Shown here: positions 44,860-57,316 of the stretch, piece after piece
Layout: the number at the start of each line of letters is the position of its first letter
Numbering within the stretch: the first letter of the stretch is position 1
Assembly: GCF_000001735.4 (NCBI RefSeq)
Contig: NC_003070.9
Span: 3,906,001-3,970,000, forward strand
Source of the DNA: Arabidopsis thaliana
Lineage: Eukaryota > Streptophyta > Magnoliopsida > Brassicales > Brassicaceae
DNA length: 64,000 nt
Direction: 5' to 3'
Translations under genes and position numbers: made by a program
Notes under the pieces: generated by a model
Databases searched by the model: none
What the model was told of the DNA's origin: nothing
Seen by the model: only the letters and a program-made list of their open reading frames with translations

Positions 44860-44967
44860 TCAACAAAGCCAATGAAAGCTTGTTTCAGTTTTAGGAAGAA
44901 ACTACTGAACTGTCCAGAGGGTTTGTTTTGGAGGTACGGTACGGATCAGATTCGTATCCTGTTCGTA

Positions 44968-45124
44968 CACGTGGACCCTTGGACGATTCTTTGTAATCAA
45001 CGGTCAGTGTTGGAAACAGGATCGCTTGACGTGGACCTGTAAAGCGGGGATTGTCTGACACGTGGCGCTAATGCACCGGCCAAACAATTTGGTTGTCACG
45101 AGCTATTACGATACTTTCCACGTG
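44968..45124. promoter_or_regulatory. Cluster of three CACGTG boxes upstream of SS3
   Basis: Perfect G-boxes lie at 44968-44973 (TACACGTGGACC), 45059-45064 (GACACGTGGCGC, an ABRE-type match) and 45119-45124 (CCACGTGA). An extra GACGTGG lies near 45028. They are 475-630 bp upstream of the first SS3 ATG and also lie in the 3' flank of the PPR gene. The palindromic motif does not give a direction. SS3 is the nearest promoter. Confidence 0.6.
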
Positions 45125-45596
45125 ATTTGTTTAAGATTAGCCGTCCAGATTATGTAATGTTGGTAGACACCGTAAGGAATATAATCTGAGAAGCAGACGA
45201 ATATTATTTTCCACATTATACAAACAAATGGCTGCGTGTGAGAGACTGCGATTGTAAAATCTGGTGTTGTTATTTTGCTAGATGTCAACAAATCAGAGCA
45301 CCATTGGTTTAATTTCATGAATAAAAGCCACTGTTATGATAAATATAATAATATTAATCAACACATGTATTCTCTGAATAAATTGGAATAAAATAATGAA
45401 TGAGATGAGTTTCAGACTTCGGTGATTGAGAAGTGTGGTGTGGTGAGGCAGTGGAGTCAGGGGGCTGCTTCAACAACAAACATTCTCTCTCTCTTGTCTA
45501 AGCAAAGCAACCCATATAAGATATATACCTGAAGTACACGACCACTTTCTTTCTCCATCTCGTCTCTCTTTCTGTCTTCTTCTTTCTTCGGCAGCT

Positions 45597-48500
45597 ATGG
45601 AAGTGTGTTGGCAGATACAGAGACCAGCGAGTCTCAGACCGGGTTTTCAGGAAAAGGGTCGGGTCAAGATCAATACTTTTTCTGTTGGGTTTTTTCCTCG
45701 CTCCATTTCTAGTGTAAATCTCTTTTGTTTCTTCTCGTCTCAATTTTTTTCGCTGATATGTTTGTATATCTCTTTAGATTCTACTTATCGGGAATTTAAG
45801 TGTAAAGTGTTCTACTTTTTCATAGTGAGATCGCCTTTTCGATTAGTATATCTTTAATTGAATCAATGTACTATTTTTAAATAAGATTCAACTCTGGTAG
45901 GGTCTCTGGATTGGGATTCTCATGTTAGAACCTCGTTTGAAATTGGTAAGAGTATAGGAATTGACTTAATTTCTCTAGGAAATGTTCAATTTCTTCTGGT
46001 CAAAATCGTCACCTCATTGAGAATACCAACTCGAGGGGAGAGAAATGATTTTGGGGACTATGAGCTAGAAGTAAGAGTCAGCTGAAGATTCACAGTAGAA
46101 TGAAAATGTCTCATCTTTTATAGTTTGATTTTAATATCCACCTTGTTTTACTTATAGTGTGATTAGTTTAGGTGTTCTTGGAGATGAAAATGTCTCATTC
46201 AATATGGTTTTGATTTATAAATGGCTAATATTCTTCTTGTTTATTGCTGGTGTGGCTAGTTTATGTATTTGTTAGAGCTTGTGAACCAGGTGACTGAACA
46301 GTTTTATAATCGATTTCTAACCATCAGACATGTTTGGCTTTCAGATTGCTTCATTGGAAAGTCAATACAAATCAAATGGGTTTCTGCATCAGATCACGGC
46401 AAGTGCAGGTTAAGAATCTGTGATAACCTTTCATTGTGATTACTGATTCAGTCCTTTTGATGATTTCTTATTTTCTTAACCAAGACTTTTCAAGGAAGAA
46501 GCAAGGAAGAATGGCTGCTTCAGGACCAAAAAGCTCAGGTCCCAGAGGTTTTGGGCGACGAACAACAGTAGGAAGTGCTCAGAAAAGAACTCAGAAGAAG
46601 AATGGTGAAAAAGATAGTAATGCCACTTCTACAGCAACAAACGAGGTTTCAGGGATTAGTAAGTTGCCCGCAGCTAAAGTGGATGTACAGAAGCAAAGCT
46701 CTGTTGTTTTGAATGAGAGAAATGTGTTAGATAGGTCGGATATTGAGGATGGAAGTGATCGTTTGGACAAGAAAACAACCGATGATGATGATTTGTTAGA
46801 ACAAAAGTTAAAACTTGAAAGAGAGAATCTTCGTAGGAAGGAAATAGAAACGCTTGCAGCGGAAAATTTGGCGAGAGGTGATAGAATGTTTGTGTATCCC
46901 GTTATTGTGAAACCTGATGAAGACATAGAAGTGTTTCTCAACAGGAATCTGTCGACTCTGAATAACGAACCCGATGTTTTGATCATGGGGGCGTTTAACG
47001 AATGGAGATGGAAGTCTTTCACAAGGAGATTGGAAAAGACCTGGATCCATGAAGATTGGTTGTCATGTCTCCTTCATATCCCCAAAGAAGCGTATAAGAT
47101 GGACTTCGTGTTTTTCAATGGGCAAAGTGTATATGACAACAATGACTCAAAAGATTTTTGTGTAGAGATAAAAGGTGGGATGGATAAAGTTGACTTTGAG
47201 AATTTTCTTCTAGAAGAGAAACTGCGAGAGCAAGAGAAGTTAGCCAAGGAAGAAGCTGAGAGGGAGAGGCAAAAAGAAGAGAAGAGAAGAATCGAAGCTC
47301 AAAAGGCTGCAATTGAAGCTGATAGAGCACAAGCAAAGGCGGAGACTCAGAAGAGACGTGAATTGCTTCAACCGGCTATTAAGAAAGCTGTAGTCTCGGC
47401 TGAGAATGTTTGGTACATTGAGCCGAGTGATTTCAAGGCTGAAGATACAGTGAAGCTATATTACAATAAAAGGTCAGGTCCTCTGACTAATTCCAAAGAA
47501 CTGTGGTTACATGGAGGGTTTAATAATTGGGTTGATGGATTATCTATCGTTGTAAAGCTTGTTAATGCTGAGTTAAAGGATGTTGATCCAAAGAGCGGAA
47601 ATTGGTGGTTCGCTGAAGGTATATATGTGAAGCTTTTTTATCTTTTTGAACGAACCTGCTTTTTTTTTATACATTTTTGTGGTAACATATCCTTTAACTG
47701 CCATTTGATTTATTGATCTTTTTCATTTCAATATGCAGTTGTAGTGCCTGGCGGTGCACTAGTCATTGACTGGGTCTTTGCTGATGGACCACCTAAAGGA
47801 GCGTTTCTGTATGACAATAATGGTTACCAAGACTTCCACGCACTTGTTCCTCAAAAACTTCCTGAAGAACTTTACTGGTTAGAGGAAGAAAATATGATTT
47901 TTAGAAAACTTCAGGAGGATAGGCGGTTAAAAGAGGAAGTTATGCGTGCCAAGGTCAGTGTTCAATGCATGTAAAAGAAATACCAGCTTATCCTCTTTAC
48001 TATATTATTTGCATTCCTGTCAAATCTCTTTCTTGACTACATTGGTTTACATGTCTTCATCCTCAATTTTTATTGGCAGATGGAAAAAACAGCTCGCTTG
48101 AAAGCTGAAACTAAGGAAAGAACACTGAAAAAGTTTCTGCTATCCCAGAAAGACGTGGTTTACACCGAGCCTCTAGAGATTCAAGCAGGAAACCCTGTGA
48201 CTGTATTGTACAATCCTGCAAACACGGTTTTGAATGGAAAACCTGAAGTTTGGTTTAGAGGCTCTTTTAATCGTTGGACTCACCGCTTGGGCCCTTTGCC
48301 ACCTCAGAAAATGGAAGCAACAGATGATGAAAGCTCACATGTGAAGACTACGGGTACGATTTCAGTTGTACAGGTTTCCATTCTGGAGACTGTTACATGA
48401 TATGTGACTAATGTTTCTCTTCTTCTTTTTTCCAGCTAAGGTCCCATTGGATGCTTACATGATGGACTTTGTGTTCTCTGAGAAAGAGGATGGCGGAATA

Positions 48501-50840
48501 TTTGATAACAAAAATGGTCTGGATTACCATTTACCAGTCGTGGGAGGTATTTCAAAGGAACCACCATTGCACATTGTTCATATTGCTGTTGAAATGGCAC
48601 CCATCGCAAAGGTAACCGTAAGATGTGAGGTTGGCCTTTAAAAGCATTGTATAAATATATCCTAAGTTTTTGTATATCTATTACATGCAGGTTGGTGGCC
48701 TAGGTGATGTTGTCACTAGTCTATCTCGCGCTGTTCAAGAATTAAACCATAATGTGGATATAGTTTTTCCAAAGTATGATTGCATAAAGCACAATTTTGT
48801 AAGATCAATATCTTCTCATATCTTCCGCTTTCATTTCCCTTTTTTGCTGCTTCTCTCTCTTTGTTCTTAAACTTTGTGAAAATAGGTGAAGGACTTGCAA
48901 TTTAACAGAAGCTATCACTGGGGAGGAACTGAAATAAAAGTTTGGCATGGAAAAGTAGAAGGCCTTTCGGTTTACTTCTTAGATCCACAAAATGGGTTAG
49001 CTTTATGCATATTGCTCTTTAAGCTCTTTCCACATTTCATTCATCATCTCTTGAGGGCATGAAGAAGTTGTTGTCGTTGCTTGACTGTTGCAGATTGTTT
49101 CAGCGAGGATGTGTTTACGGTTGTGCAGATGATGCAGGAAGATTCGGTTTCTTCTGTCATGCGGCTCTTGAATTTCTTCTCCAAGGAGGTTTCCATCCAG
49201 TAAGTTTACAAGTCCTGCTCTTGTAGAAAAATGGAGAATTCTCAGTGGAAAGTCTTACTAGTATGCTCTAACTAGCGGCTCTAACCCATGGTCTCACCAT
49301 CTACAGGACATTCTTCACTGTCATGACTGGTCTAGTGCTCCGGTTTCATGGTTATTCAAGGATCATTACACACAGTACGGTTTAATTAAAACCCGTATTG
49401 TCTTCACAATTCATAATTTGGAATTTGGAGCGAATGCCATTGGTAAAGCAATGACATTTGCAGACAAAGCCACAACGGTAATTTCTGAAAGCATGCTCCA
49501 TTTAAGAGATCTGTAATTTCAGAAATATCATTTGTGCTTTTTCTCTGAAGAATCTGAAAATGAGCATGACTCGGTCTGCTCTTAACGTTATACTAGGTTT
49601 CACCAACTTATGCTAAGGAAGTTGCTGGAAACTCTGTAATCTCTGCACATTTATACAAATTTCACGGAATTATAAACGGGATTGACCCAGATATATGGGA
49701 TCCATATAACGATAACTTTATTCCCGTAAGCTTCATCACATCCTCTCCTTTCCTGTCTTTAGATTTCTTTCTACATCTTGTGATGTTTGAACACTTTGTG
49801 TGTTTCTTAGGTACCTTATACTTCAGAGAACGTTGTAGAAGGCAAAAGAGCAGCCAAGGAAGAATTGCAAAACAGGCTTGGACTAAAGAGTGCCGATTTT
49901 CCAGTAGTAGGAATTATTACGCGCTTAACACACCAGAAGGGAATACATTTGATCAAGCACGCTATTTGGCGTACCTTGGAACGGAATGGACAGGTCCTTT
50001 CGAGCCTTATCGACCTTTGAAAAGTCCTGTCATGAACTTTTCACAATCCTTACCGGTTTTCTTGAAAGCAGGTTGTCTTATTAGGTTCAGCTCCAGATCC
50101 TCGGATCCAAAATGATTTTGTAAACTTGGCAAACCAATTACATTCTTCTCATGGTGACCGGGCTCGGCTTGTTCTAACCTACGATGAACCTCTTTCCCAT
50201 TTGGTAGAAAGACAATAACAAACCTTTAGTTGTAGTTCGTTCCTTTATTTGCTGTCGGTATTACTCTTTTAAGTCTTTTTGTGTTTTACTCTCCAGATTT
50301 ATGCTGGGGCTGACTTTATTCTTGTACCGTCGATATTTGAGCCATGTGGACTGACACAGCTCATAGCCATGAGATACGGCGCTGTTCCTGTTGTTAGAAA
50401 AACTGGAGGTAACTGTTTTTGGCTATGGTTAGAATCTTAAGCTTTACCCATTTCACTCAAGACCAAGCTGACTTTACGGTAATGGTTTATCTTTGTCCAA
50501 CAGGACTCTTTGATACGGTTTTTGATGTTGACCACGATAAAGAAAGGGCACAAGCTCAAGTTCTAGAACCTAATGGTTTCAGCTTCGACGGAGCTGATGC
50601 TCCTGGTGTTGATTATGCTCTCAATAGGTAAACCAACCAAAATCTAAACTAAGACTCTCTTTTGATTCGAGCATTATGAACCGATGTTTCTTGTTTCCTT
50701 TTGTTCCCAGGGCGATATCGGCGTGGTACGATGGTAGAGAGTGGTTTAACTCGCTGTGCAAGACGGTGATGGAGCAAGACTGGTCATGGAACCGTCCTGC
50801 ACTTGAGTATCTTGAGCTCTATCACTCTGCACGCAAGTAA
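45597..50840 (+). CDS. SS3: Starch synthase 3 (plastid)
   Basis: Coding exons: 45597-45713, 46345-46408, 46485-47618, 47739-47953, 48080-48353, 48436-48611, 48691-48798, 48886-48995, 49094-49199, 49307-49477, 49597-49725, 49811-49993, 50072-50203, 50297-50408, 50504-50627 and 50711-50840, joining to 1094 residues. A 45-nt segment, 45901-45945, is flanked by splice sites and could be added in phase. Starts at 46460 or 46511 give 1042 or 1025 residues. The N-terminus is Ser/Arg-rich (plastid transit). A long charged coil and three starch-binding CBM53 modules ([28 protein letters not shown]) follow. The GT5 catalytic domain has KVGGLGDVV, the ADP-glucose-binding KxGGL motif, and the GT1 half has [14 protein letters not shown] and VRKTGGL. 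It adds glucose from ADP-glucose to amylopectin and supports granule initiation. Confidence 0.95.
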
Positions 50841-51472
50841 GACCAAATAAAATGGAAGCTCTAAGATGAATTCTCTTTGTATGTACAGAAATTAGCTTAT
50901 GAGACAACTTAGAGAGTTTGATCCTTTCTTCTTCTTTTACATTCCCAAAGCAATATAAAAAACGTGATAGGTCTATGGATTCTGCTTTTGTAATTCTGAA
51001 TAAATCAAAAGTTAAGCAAAGTTTATACACACACTGTTAGTACTTTTCTCACATTGTTCCAGTTTCTAACTAAATTAGTACTTTTTCACAATTCCAAATC
51101 TGACCCGGAAACAGAACAGTACGTAACTCTTTTCTCCGGTACTAGATCTGCAGCTGCAGTTATCATTACATTAGTAGCAAAAATCATCAGTTTAAAATAT
51201 TTTAGTAACTTCAAAATCTATAATCTGAAACGTCATTATTGTATATGCCAAAACGTTACCAAACTTGTAAGTTATATAAAAAGTGATTCAATTAGTGGGT
51301 TTGTTCTCTCTTCATGCGGAGAGAGAGTGGGAGAAAGAGAGTGTGCAGAAAAGTACTGTAAATAGACCCACAAAAAAAGCTTGAATCTTTTGACTTCCAA
51401 ATTAACAAATCTTTGATTTTGCATTGACCATTCTCTGCTTTTTTTGGATTTGAGTCCTGAAACCAAATCCAA
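50841..51472. other. 3' flank of SS3 and upstream region of galactosyltransferase gene
   Basis: Bases up to about 51030 look like the SS3 3' UTR. The rest is AT-rich with a GAGA-type stretch near 51318-51340. No gene is seen. Confidence 0.5.
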
Positions 51473-54113
51473 ATGTCATTCAAGAACAGAGGAGATTACA
51501 ATTTTACTCCAAGAAATGTAGTTTCTAGAAACTCTGTATTTTTCATGTGCCTCGCAAGTTTCTGCCTTGGAATGTTCTTCACTAACAGGTAAATCTATTA
51601 CATGAGCCCCATTTTTATTATGTTCGACGATTTCTTATTAAAGTTTGGATATCTCACTGTTCGTGTTTGATTCTAGCTTCTTTTTCTTTCTGGATTTTTA
51701 AGTATTTTGTTGTTTCTAATTTCATCTTCTTGGGACTGAATCTATCTTGTGTTTCTCAAAATTTAAGTAGATTTCTTAAGCTTTGAGTTTTGTCGGTGAA
51801 GGCATGTTTTTGTTTTTTATCAAGACTACTGGTCTATTTGTGTCCTTGTAGCTTTAGTGAGGAGGAATCAAGAGACACACACAAAAAAAACTATATCTTA
51901 TACTGCTTATCAGATAGATTTGATCAAATAGTGGAACATTGTAACTTTTGTAGTATTTGATCAATCTCTTTGCTTAATGTATCGTCGGAAGAGGAACAAT
52001 TGAATAATTTGAATGGCACATTGTCCACAAAGTATGAAAATAACATAGAGATTACTTCTTTTTGTTTCAAAAATCTGTATCACTGAGATAGATAGTGACT
52101 TGATCTGAATTTTGGTTCGGATTTGTGTTTGTTTTGATCTCATGGGATAATGATCATCATTATATCAGGATGTGGAATATAGTACCTGAAGCTAGAGGCA
52201 TATCAAGACTCTCCAAACTAAGCTTAAGTTCCAGTGATTGCGATAAAAAGAATGTAAGATTTCTACGTTTTTGCATCATCAATTCACTTGGAAATTCGAT
52301 GATACATTGTTTGAACTTGTGTTTCTTTGCAGGTTTTGGACTATGGTAACAACACTATCGGGTAAAACCATTTAGAAATTTGACTAGATGTATCTATGAA
52401 CAATTACTATGTATGTTTAGTTGATGATGATGTTGTAGAACTCAAAACAAATTGCAGGATCTTAGATAAATCCATTTCAAATTTAGAGATGAAACTAGTA
52501 GCTGCTAGAGCTGAACGTGAGTCATTGTCCGGGAAATTTAACATATCCAATGAAGCTAAGAAAAGAAAATACTTCATGGTTATCGGTATTAACACGGCCT
52601 TTAGTAGTCGTAAGAGACGTGACTCTGTCCGGTCAACATGGATGCCACAAGGTAAGTCTGTTTCTACTTTTCTTGATTTCTAGTTTAAATTAGTCAGAAA
52701 TTGTAACTTTTACGGTTTTTAAACTATCATTCAGGAGAGAATCTTAAGAAACTTGAAGAAGAGAAAGGCATCATTGTTCGCTTTGTTATAGGACATAGGT
52801 ACAAAGGAGAAGTCATGTTCTGTAGTGAGAAACTAAGCATTTATAACTATACTTTACTTTGTGTATACCGACATTTTTATGTTCTTGGAATGTTCTGATT
52901 TCAGTGTGTTGTCCCACGGGATTCTTGATAAAGCTATTGAAGCAGAAGAGAAAACACATGGTGATTTCTTGAGACTGGTAAAACTCTGAGCAATTCTCAC
53001 AAAATTTTCTGTGTTTGGTATTTTCGTGCTACATTTATTCAAAGCTTTAGAAAACAAAACAGGAACATACGGAGGGATACATGAAGTTATCTGCCAAGAC
53101 AAAGACGTTTTTCGCTACCGCTGTTTCCTTGTGGGATGCAGAATTCTACATCAAAGTTGACGATGACGTTCATGTGAATCTTGGTAAGAAAATCAAAATG
53201 TTTCATTTATGTCTTATATATCATCCATCCATTTTGTTTTGATGCCTTGATCCGATTTTTTGCAGCCTCCCTCAAGAAGGCTTTATCCGCACACCAAAAC
53301 AAGCCTCGGGTTTATGTTGGTTGCATGAAGTCTGGTCCCGTCCTAGCCAGAAAGTAAGTAAAAACCCTACTAAGGTGAGCATTTTTTAGGTACTTAAACA
53401 GCGTAAGAGCATCAACCTTTCCGGACTTTCTATACTTCTGGCAAAAAAAAAAACAGGAGTGTGAAGTACCATGAGCCAGAGTATTGGAAGTTTGGAGAAG
53501 TCGGGAACAAGTATTTCCGCCACGCCACTGGACAGTTTTATGCTATATCTAAAGATCTAGCTACTTACATACTGATAAACCAGTAAGTTTTTTTCCTAAC
53601 TTGGTTTTAGCCAGCGGTTTAATGCAGCCAGAATGCTTGGGAAAAACCTCTAACGATCTCTATTTATTTTGTTGAAATAAGGGATTTACTGCATAAGTAT
53701 GCGAATGAAGATGTTTCGTTGGGATCTTGGTTCATCGGATTGAATGTAGAACATGTTGATGAAAAAAGACTTTGTTGCAGTACTTCTCAAGGTAAAGAGC
53801 TTAACAATCCTGGTTTGGTTTAATCCATAGATGTTACCGGTTTTACTCTAAGTTGATTTTAGTATTTTACAACAGAAAAGCTTTTATACTGGTATGAAAT
53901 ATATCAAGGTTTTAGAAATTTCTCTAAGAAAATCATATTCTAAAGCATTATTGTTTCTTTACAGATTGTGAACTAAAAGCAATGATGGGACATGTTTGCG
54001 CGGCGTCGTTCGACTGGAAATGCAGCGGAATCTGTCGGTCGGCTGAGAGGATGGCCGACGTTCACGAACGTTGTGGTGAACCTCAAAATGCATTATGGAC
54101 GTCAAATTCCTGA
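51473..54113 (+). CDS. B3GALT1: GT31 beta-1,3-galactosyltransferase (Golgi)
   Basis: Exons: 51473-51588, 52169-52253, 52333-52361, 52458-52651, 52735-52798, 52905-52977, 53063-53183, 53266-53353, 53457-53582, 53682-53791 and 53965-54113, joining in phase to 384 residues. A single signal anchor (about residues 20-37, [16 protein letters not shown]) makes it a type II Golgi membrane protein. A stem and the DUF4094 segment ([18 protein letters not shown]) precede the galactosyltransferase domain: [17 protein letters not shown], the metal-binding DDD in [21 protein letters not shown], and [11 protein letters not shown]. It transfers galactose from UDP-Gal in beta-1,3 linkage, probably onto arabinogalactan or N-glycans. 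The third exon is only 29 nt. The symbol is from memory. The coding end matches the family C-terminus (CCSTSQDCE ... CGEPQNALW). Confidence 0.93.
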
Positions 54114-54483
54114 AAATATTTATAGAAAACAAAATTTATATCTTACTACTACTACAATGCTATAACTTGCTAATAATTTAGAATGATTAAAAAAAAAAAA
54201 GAGAGCGAAAAGATTTCAAAACAATTCTGTTTTTTTTTTTTGTTTTTTTTTGGGTGGGGTTATATAGTTAGTAGGGTTTTTGGTCAGAAAATGAATAAAT
54301 GTATGCAAAAAATAGTTAGTGAAGTGGTTTAATGAGAGACAAGAAATAATGTTTTGGTCACATTTGGTTTGTCCTATGACAGACAGAGAGTCCTTATTGT
54401 TGTGCCTTTTTATTAAATTTCCACATGTCCTTTTTGCTTCTCATTGCACTCCTTTGTGTGTTTTTTCTTACCTTTCTATGGGA

Positions 54484-54520
<37 letters not shown>

Positions 54521-55357
54521 GTTACTTTTGGACTTATACTCTCTCGTTTTAGAACTCAATTTCGTTTCAGAACAAGTGTAATAACCTCAAACGACATATA
54601 TGTGAAACAGGAGTATCAATATAGGTACAAAACTCCTAAGTTTATTCAAATGATTTGGATTAAATCGATCGCATCTTTGGATTTCAGATCGATATCATAA
54701 TTTCTTTATTCGGTCTTGACTTTTCTATGTTGTGGATGTTTTTTACATGTGTTTTCTTAAGTTCGAGCATTTATTTTATTTAGCTGGTAATTCTCTTATC
54801 GTCTAACATTGGTTGGACATTTGTCTGGGGAAAATGTAAACAAAAAAACTGACATGTTTACTTTTTTCACTAAACTAGAAATATTATAATTTGATTTGTC
54901 ACAAACATACTTCCGGAAATGTGGACCGACTTGATGAAATTTCATAGATTTAACCTTATCTGATAGAATAAGTCCAAAAACAGACTTCCTCGTTTTCGTT
55001 AGATTAACAACAACAAGCGAATAAACATATACACTTTTCTTTAAATAACAAATAAGATAAATCATTCCACAGCTAACTTATGGACAAAAGTTTCAGATAG
55101 TAATTACAAATGTTTTACGTTCTTGTTAGTACTTTTACTCCCTTAAATACTTGCTAAAAATAGAACTGCAAATCGCAGTTGTACTTGGATTTTGGGTTTT
55201 GTGTTGCTTGTCCCCTCTAAGGCTACCGATCGAGTGCCTGTAGAGTAAAAACATTATAAAAAAAAAATGAAATATCAAAGCCATTAATCAAAATTGAAAC
55301 AATAAAACGATAATGATACATACCTTTAAGGTTATAATAACTATCTTTGCCATTTTT
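54114..55357. other. Intergenic region downstream of galactosyltransferase gene
   Basis: Contains 3' UTR-like sequence and T-runs near 54230-54250, then AT-rich DNA. The right end lies downstream of the miR171b hairpin on the - strand and is probably part of its primary transcript. Confidence 0.5.
54486..54518. repeat. (TA)n microsatellite
   Basis: About 16 uninterrupted TA units follow GGACCA. It is likely polymorphic between accessions. Confidence 0.95.
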
Positions 55358-55460
55358 GGTTTACCGCGTGATATTGGCACGGCTCAATCGAACAACACCG
55401 TTCTCCATGAGTTAAGAGGACGACTATTTGATTGAACCGCACTAATATCTCGCGTTACCT
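55358..55460 (-). ncRNA. MIR171B: microRNA171b precursor hairpin
   Basis: On the - strand, the 5' arm contains AGATATTAGTGCGGTTCAAT plus C (55450-55430), which I recognise as miR171b star. The 3' arm contains TTGAGCCGTGCCAATATCAC plus G (55387-55367), the mature 21-nt miR171b. The arms pair with G-U pairs and a few mismatches and are joined by a 42-nt loop region (55388-55429). The base of the stem continues with GGTAACGCG against CGCGGTAAACC. miR171 directs AGO1 cleavage of GRAS-domain HAM/SCL6 transcripts and so affects branching, meristem maintenance and chlorophyll. The gene is transcribed on the - strand. Precursor ends are approximate. Confidence 0.97.
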
Positions 55461-57316
55461 TGCATAAAACCACTCTTGTTCGACTATAATCTCCACTTAG
55501 CTCCAGAAAACCAATAAACAAAACAAAAAGTGAAATAAAAATATGTATAAATGACTATTGACACTAAAATGTTAATTTACCGGAGAGAACCATCGGATCC
55601 TGGAGAAACTCTTACTGTCTAAAAATTTTAGGGACGTCAGAAACCAAAGTACGAATTAGAAGAATCGAAGGAGAAAATAGAAATGCGGCCAGTAGCAAAG
55701 TTTATGAGTATGCATAGTGAAGAAGAAGATATAAATACGAAGATGGTTGAAGAAGAGAGGCAAGCAAGAGACAAGCATTAAATTAGACCAACAACCCCAT
55801 ACCAAAAAGGAGGTTGGTTTATTAAATTTGAATTGTTTCTATGAAAAACTTTTTTCAAAAGATAATAATATTTGTTTATACTTTATACATTAGTAATGTA
55901 ACATTACATATTCGTTTTTACAACCGATGATATCAAATTATCAGGTATACTCTCAAATGAATTTTCAAGAACAAGAGTTTGTCTTTGTTGTCGCAGTGGC
56001 TGTGGCTGTGGCAGTGGCCTAACAAATTTAGTTTGTTCTCTAAAACCATGTAAAAGATGGTCTAATCATCATATATATAAGTTCTAACCAAATAACTATA
56101 ATCTGGTTTTTACGTTAGAATACGCATTTTACGTAGACTGGTTTGCTATGCTGATATTATTATAGAAGCTATTCTAACCAAATCAATATATGTAAACTAG
56201 TATATGCTAGATTGCTAGATAACGATAAATTAAAGGAACACAAGGTTCCCACGAGCTTTCAATTTAGTATTTATGAGGTTTGTAAGAGAGAGCAAGGCAT
56301 GTTGGTGGGGTTGTGCCACTCCCAATATACATTTGAATTTCGAAATTAATATGGCTCAACTTTCCAAATATTCTCCCTCCCTATTTATTTCTTCTCTTGT
56401 TAAGTTCCTATCATTTATTTAATATTTCCTTAAAAAAAAGTAAATATATGTTTTATGAACCTATGCAAAAAAAAATCATGAAAGTGATCATTTCGGCCGC
56501 TAGCAAAGTATATGGGTAATCAACATATACATCTCAAAAGTTTATAATGTGTTTTGTGTACTTATTGAAAAGTGTATTCATATTTAAAAAATGCTTACAA
56601 AGTAAATGCATACATAATAGAATTTTCCTAATTTTCAATGCTTTCATATCAATAGTAGGGTCAACTTAATATTTAGGAATTCTTATCATTTTTAATAGAT
56701 ATTGCAACCAATTGGAAAGATATGCTTAAAGAAATAATTGACTTTGCACAAAAGATTATCATATAACTACTCTTTCAATCATCTGAAGTATTAACTACTT
56801 TTAGTTTAGAAAAAATATGGCTCCAAAAAATTTAGATATATGTTCATGGTCCTTTACAACTAAACCTTAAAGACTTCTAACCAAACCTCTGAAGAGCGTT
56901 TTTATTTTTCCTTGGTCAACCAAGAGAATGTGTCTAATCCTGTTAAGGTTGTAATTTTCCTTACGCATTTTAATTTTCTTATCATGATACATGTCTCATT
57001 CGTAACATGTATGCTATAGCTAATTACTAATAACATAATATGAAGACAAAATTGAAACAAGTACCCAAAAACACTGAAAAATCAATAAGTAACAGTAATA
57101 TAGTATACAACTTTATATTCTTTTGCTTCCTTTGGATAGGGATATTATACGGGATCCATCAGACAATTTTTATATTGTGAACATTGAAAAAATTTCAATC
57201 CATTCGTGGGATGCACACCATTGGAACTCCAAGATACCATTTAAAAGAATTAAGAATAATAATAGCATAGAAGATTGTGACATTTCAAATAGAAGAAGCA
57301 ATAGCATGTTTTATAT
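55461..57316. other. Upstream region of MIR171B and intergenic DNA
   Basis: This region should hold the MIR171B 5' exon and promoter (- strand). TATAAAG- and TATAAAC-type boxes lie near 55877-55892 on that strand. A possible donor CCG then GTAAAT lies at 55580. A 40-codon ORF sits at 55778-55656 (-). Beyond about 55900 the DNA is AT-rich with no gene recognised. Confidence 0.45.

Noticed and set aside
45901-45945. Constitutive second exon of SS3
   Set aside because: Splice sites and phase allow it, but leaving it out gives a 1094-residue protein, the length I recall for a reference form, so it is listed only as optional.
49994-50071. In-frame stop after [10 protein letters not shown] in starch synthase, first seen as a broken gene
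   Set aside because: The stop is inside a 78-bp intron; joining 49993 to 50072 restores the GT1 domain.
55729-55737. TATA-like box just upstream of the MIR171B leader
   Set aside because: On the - strand it reads TATTTATAT; the canonical TATAAATA is on the + strand, and it sits too close to the upstream ATG. The direction is unclear, so it is not called as the MIR171B promoter.
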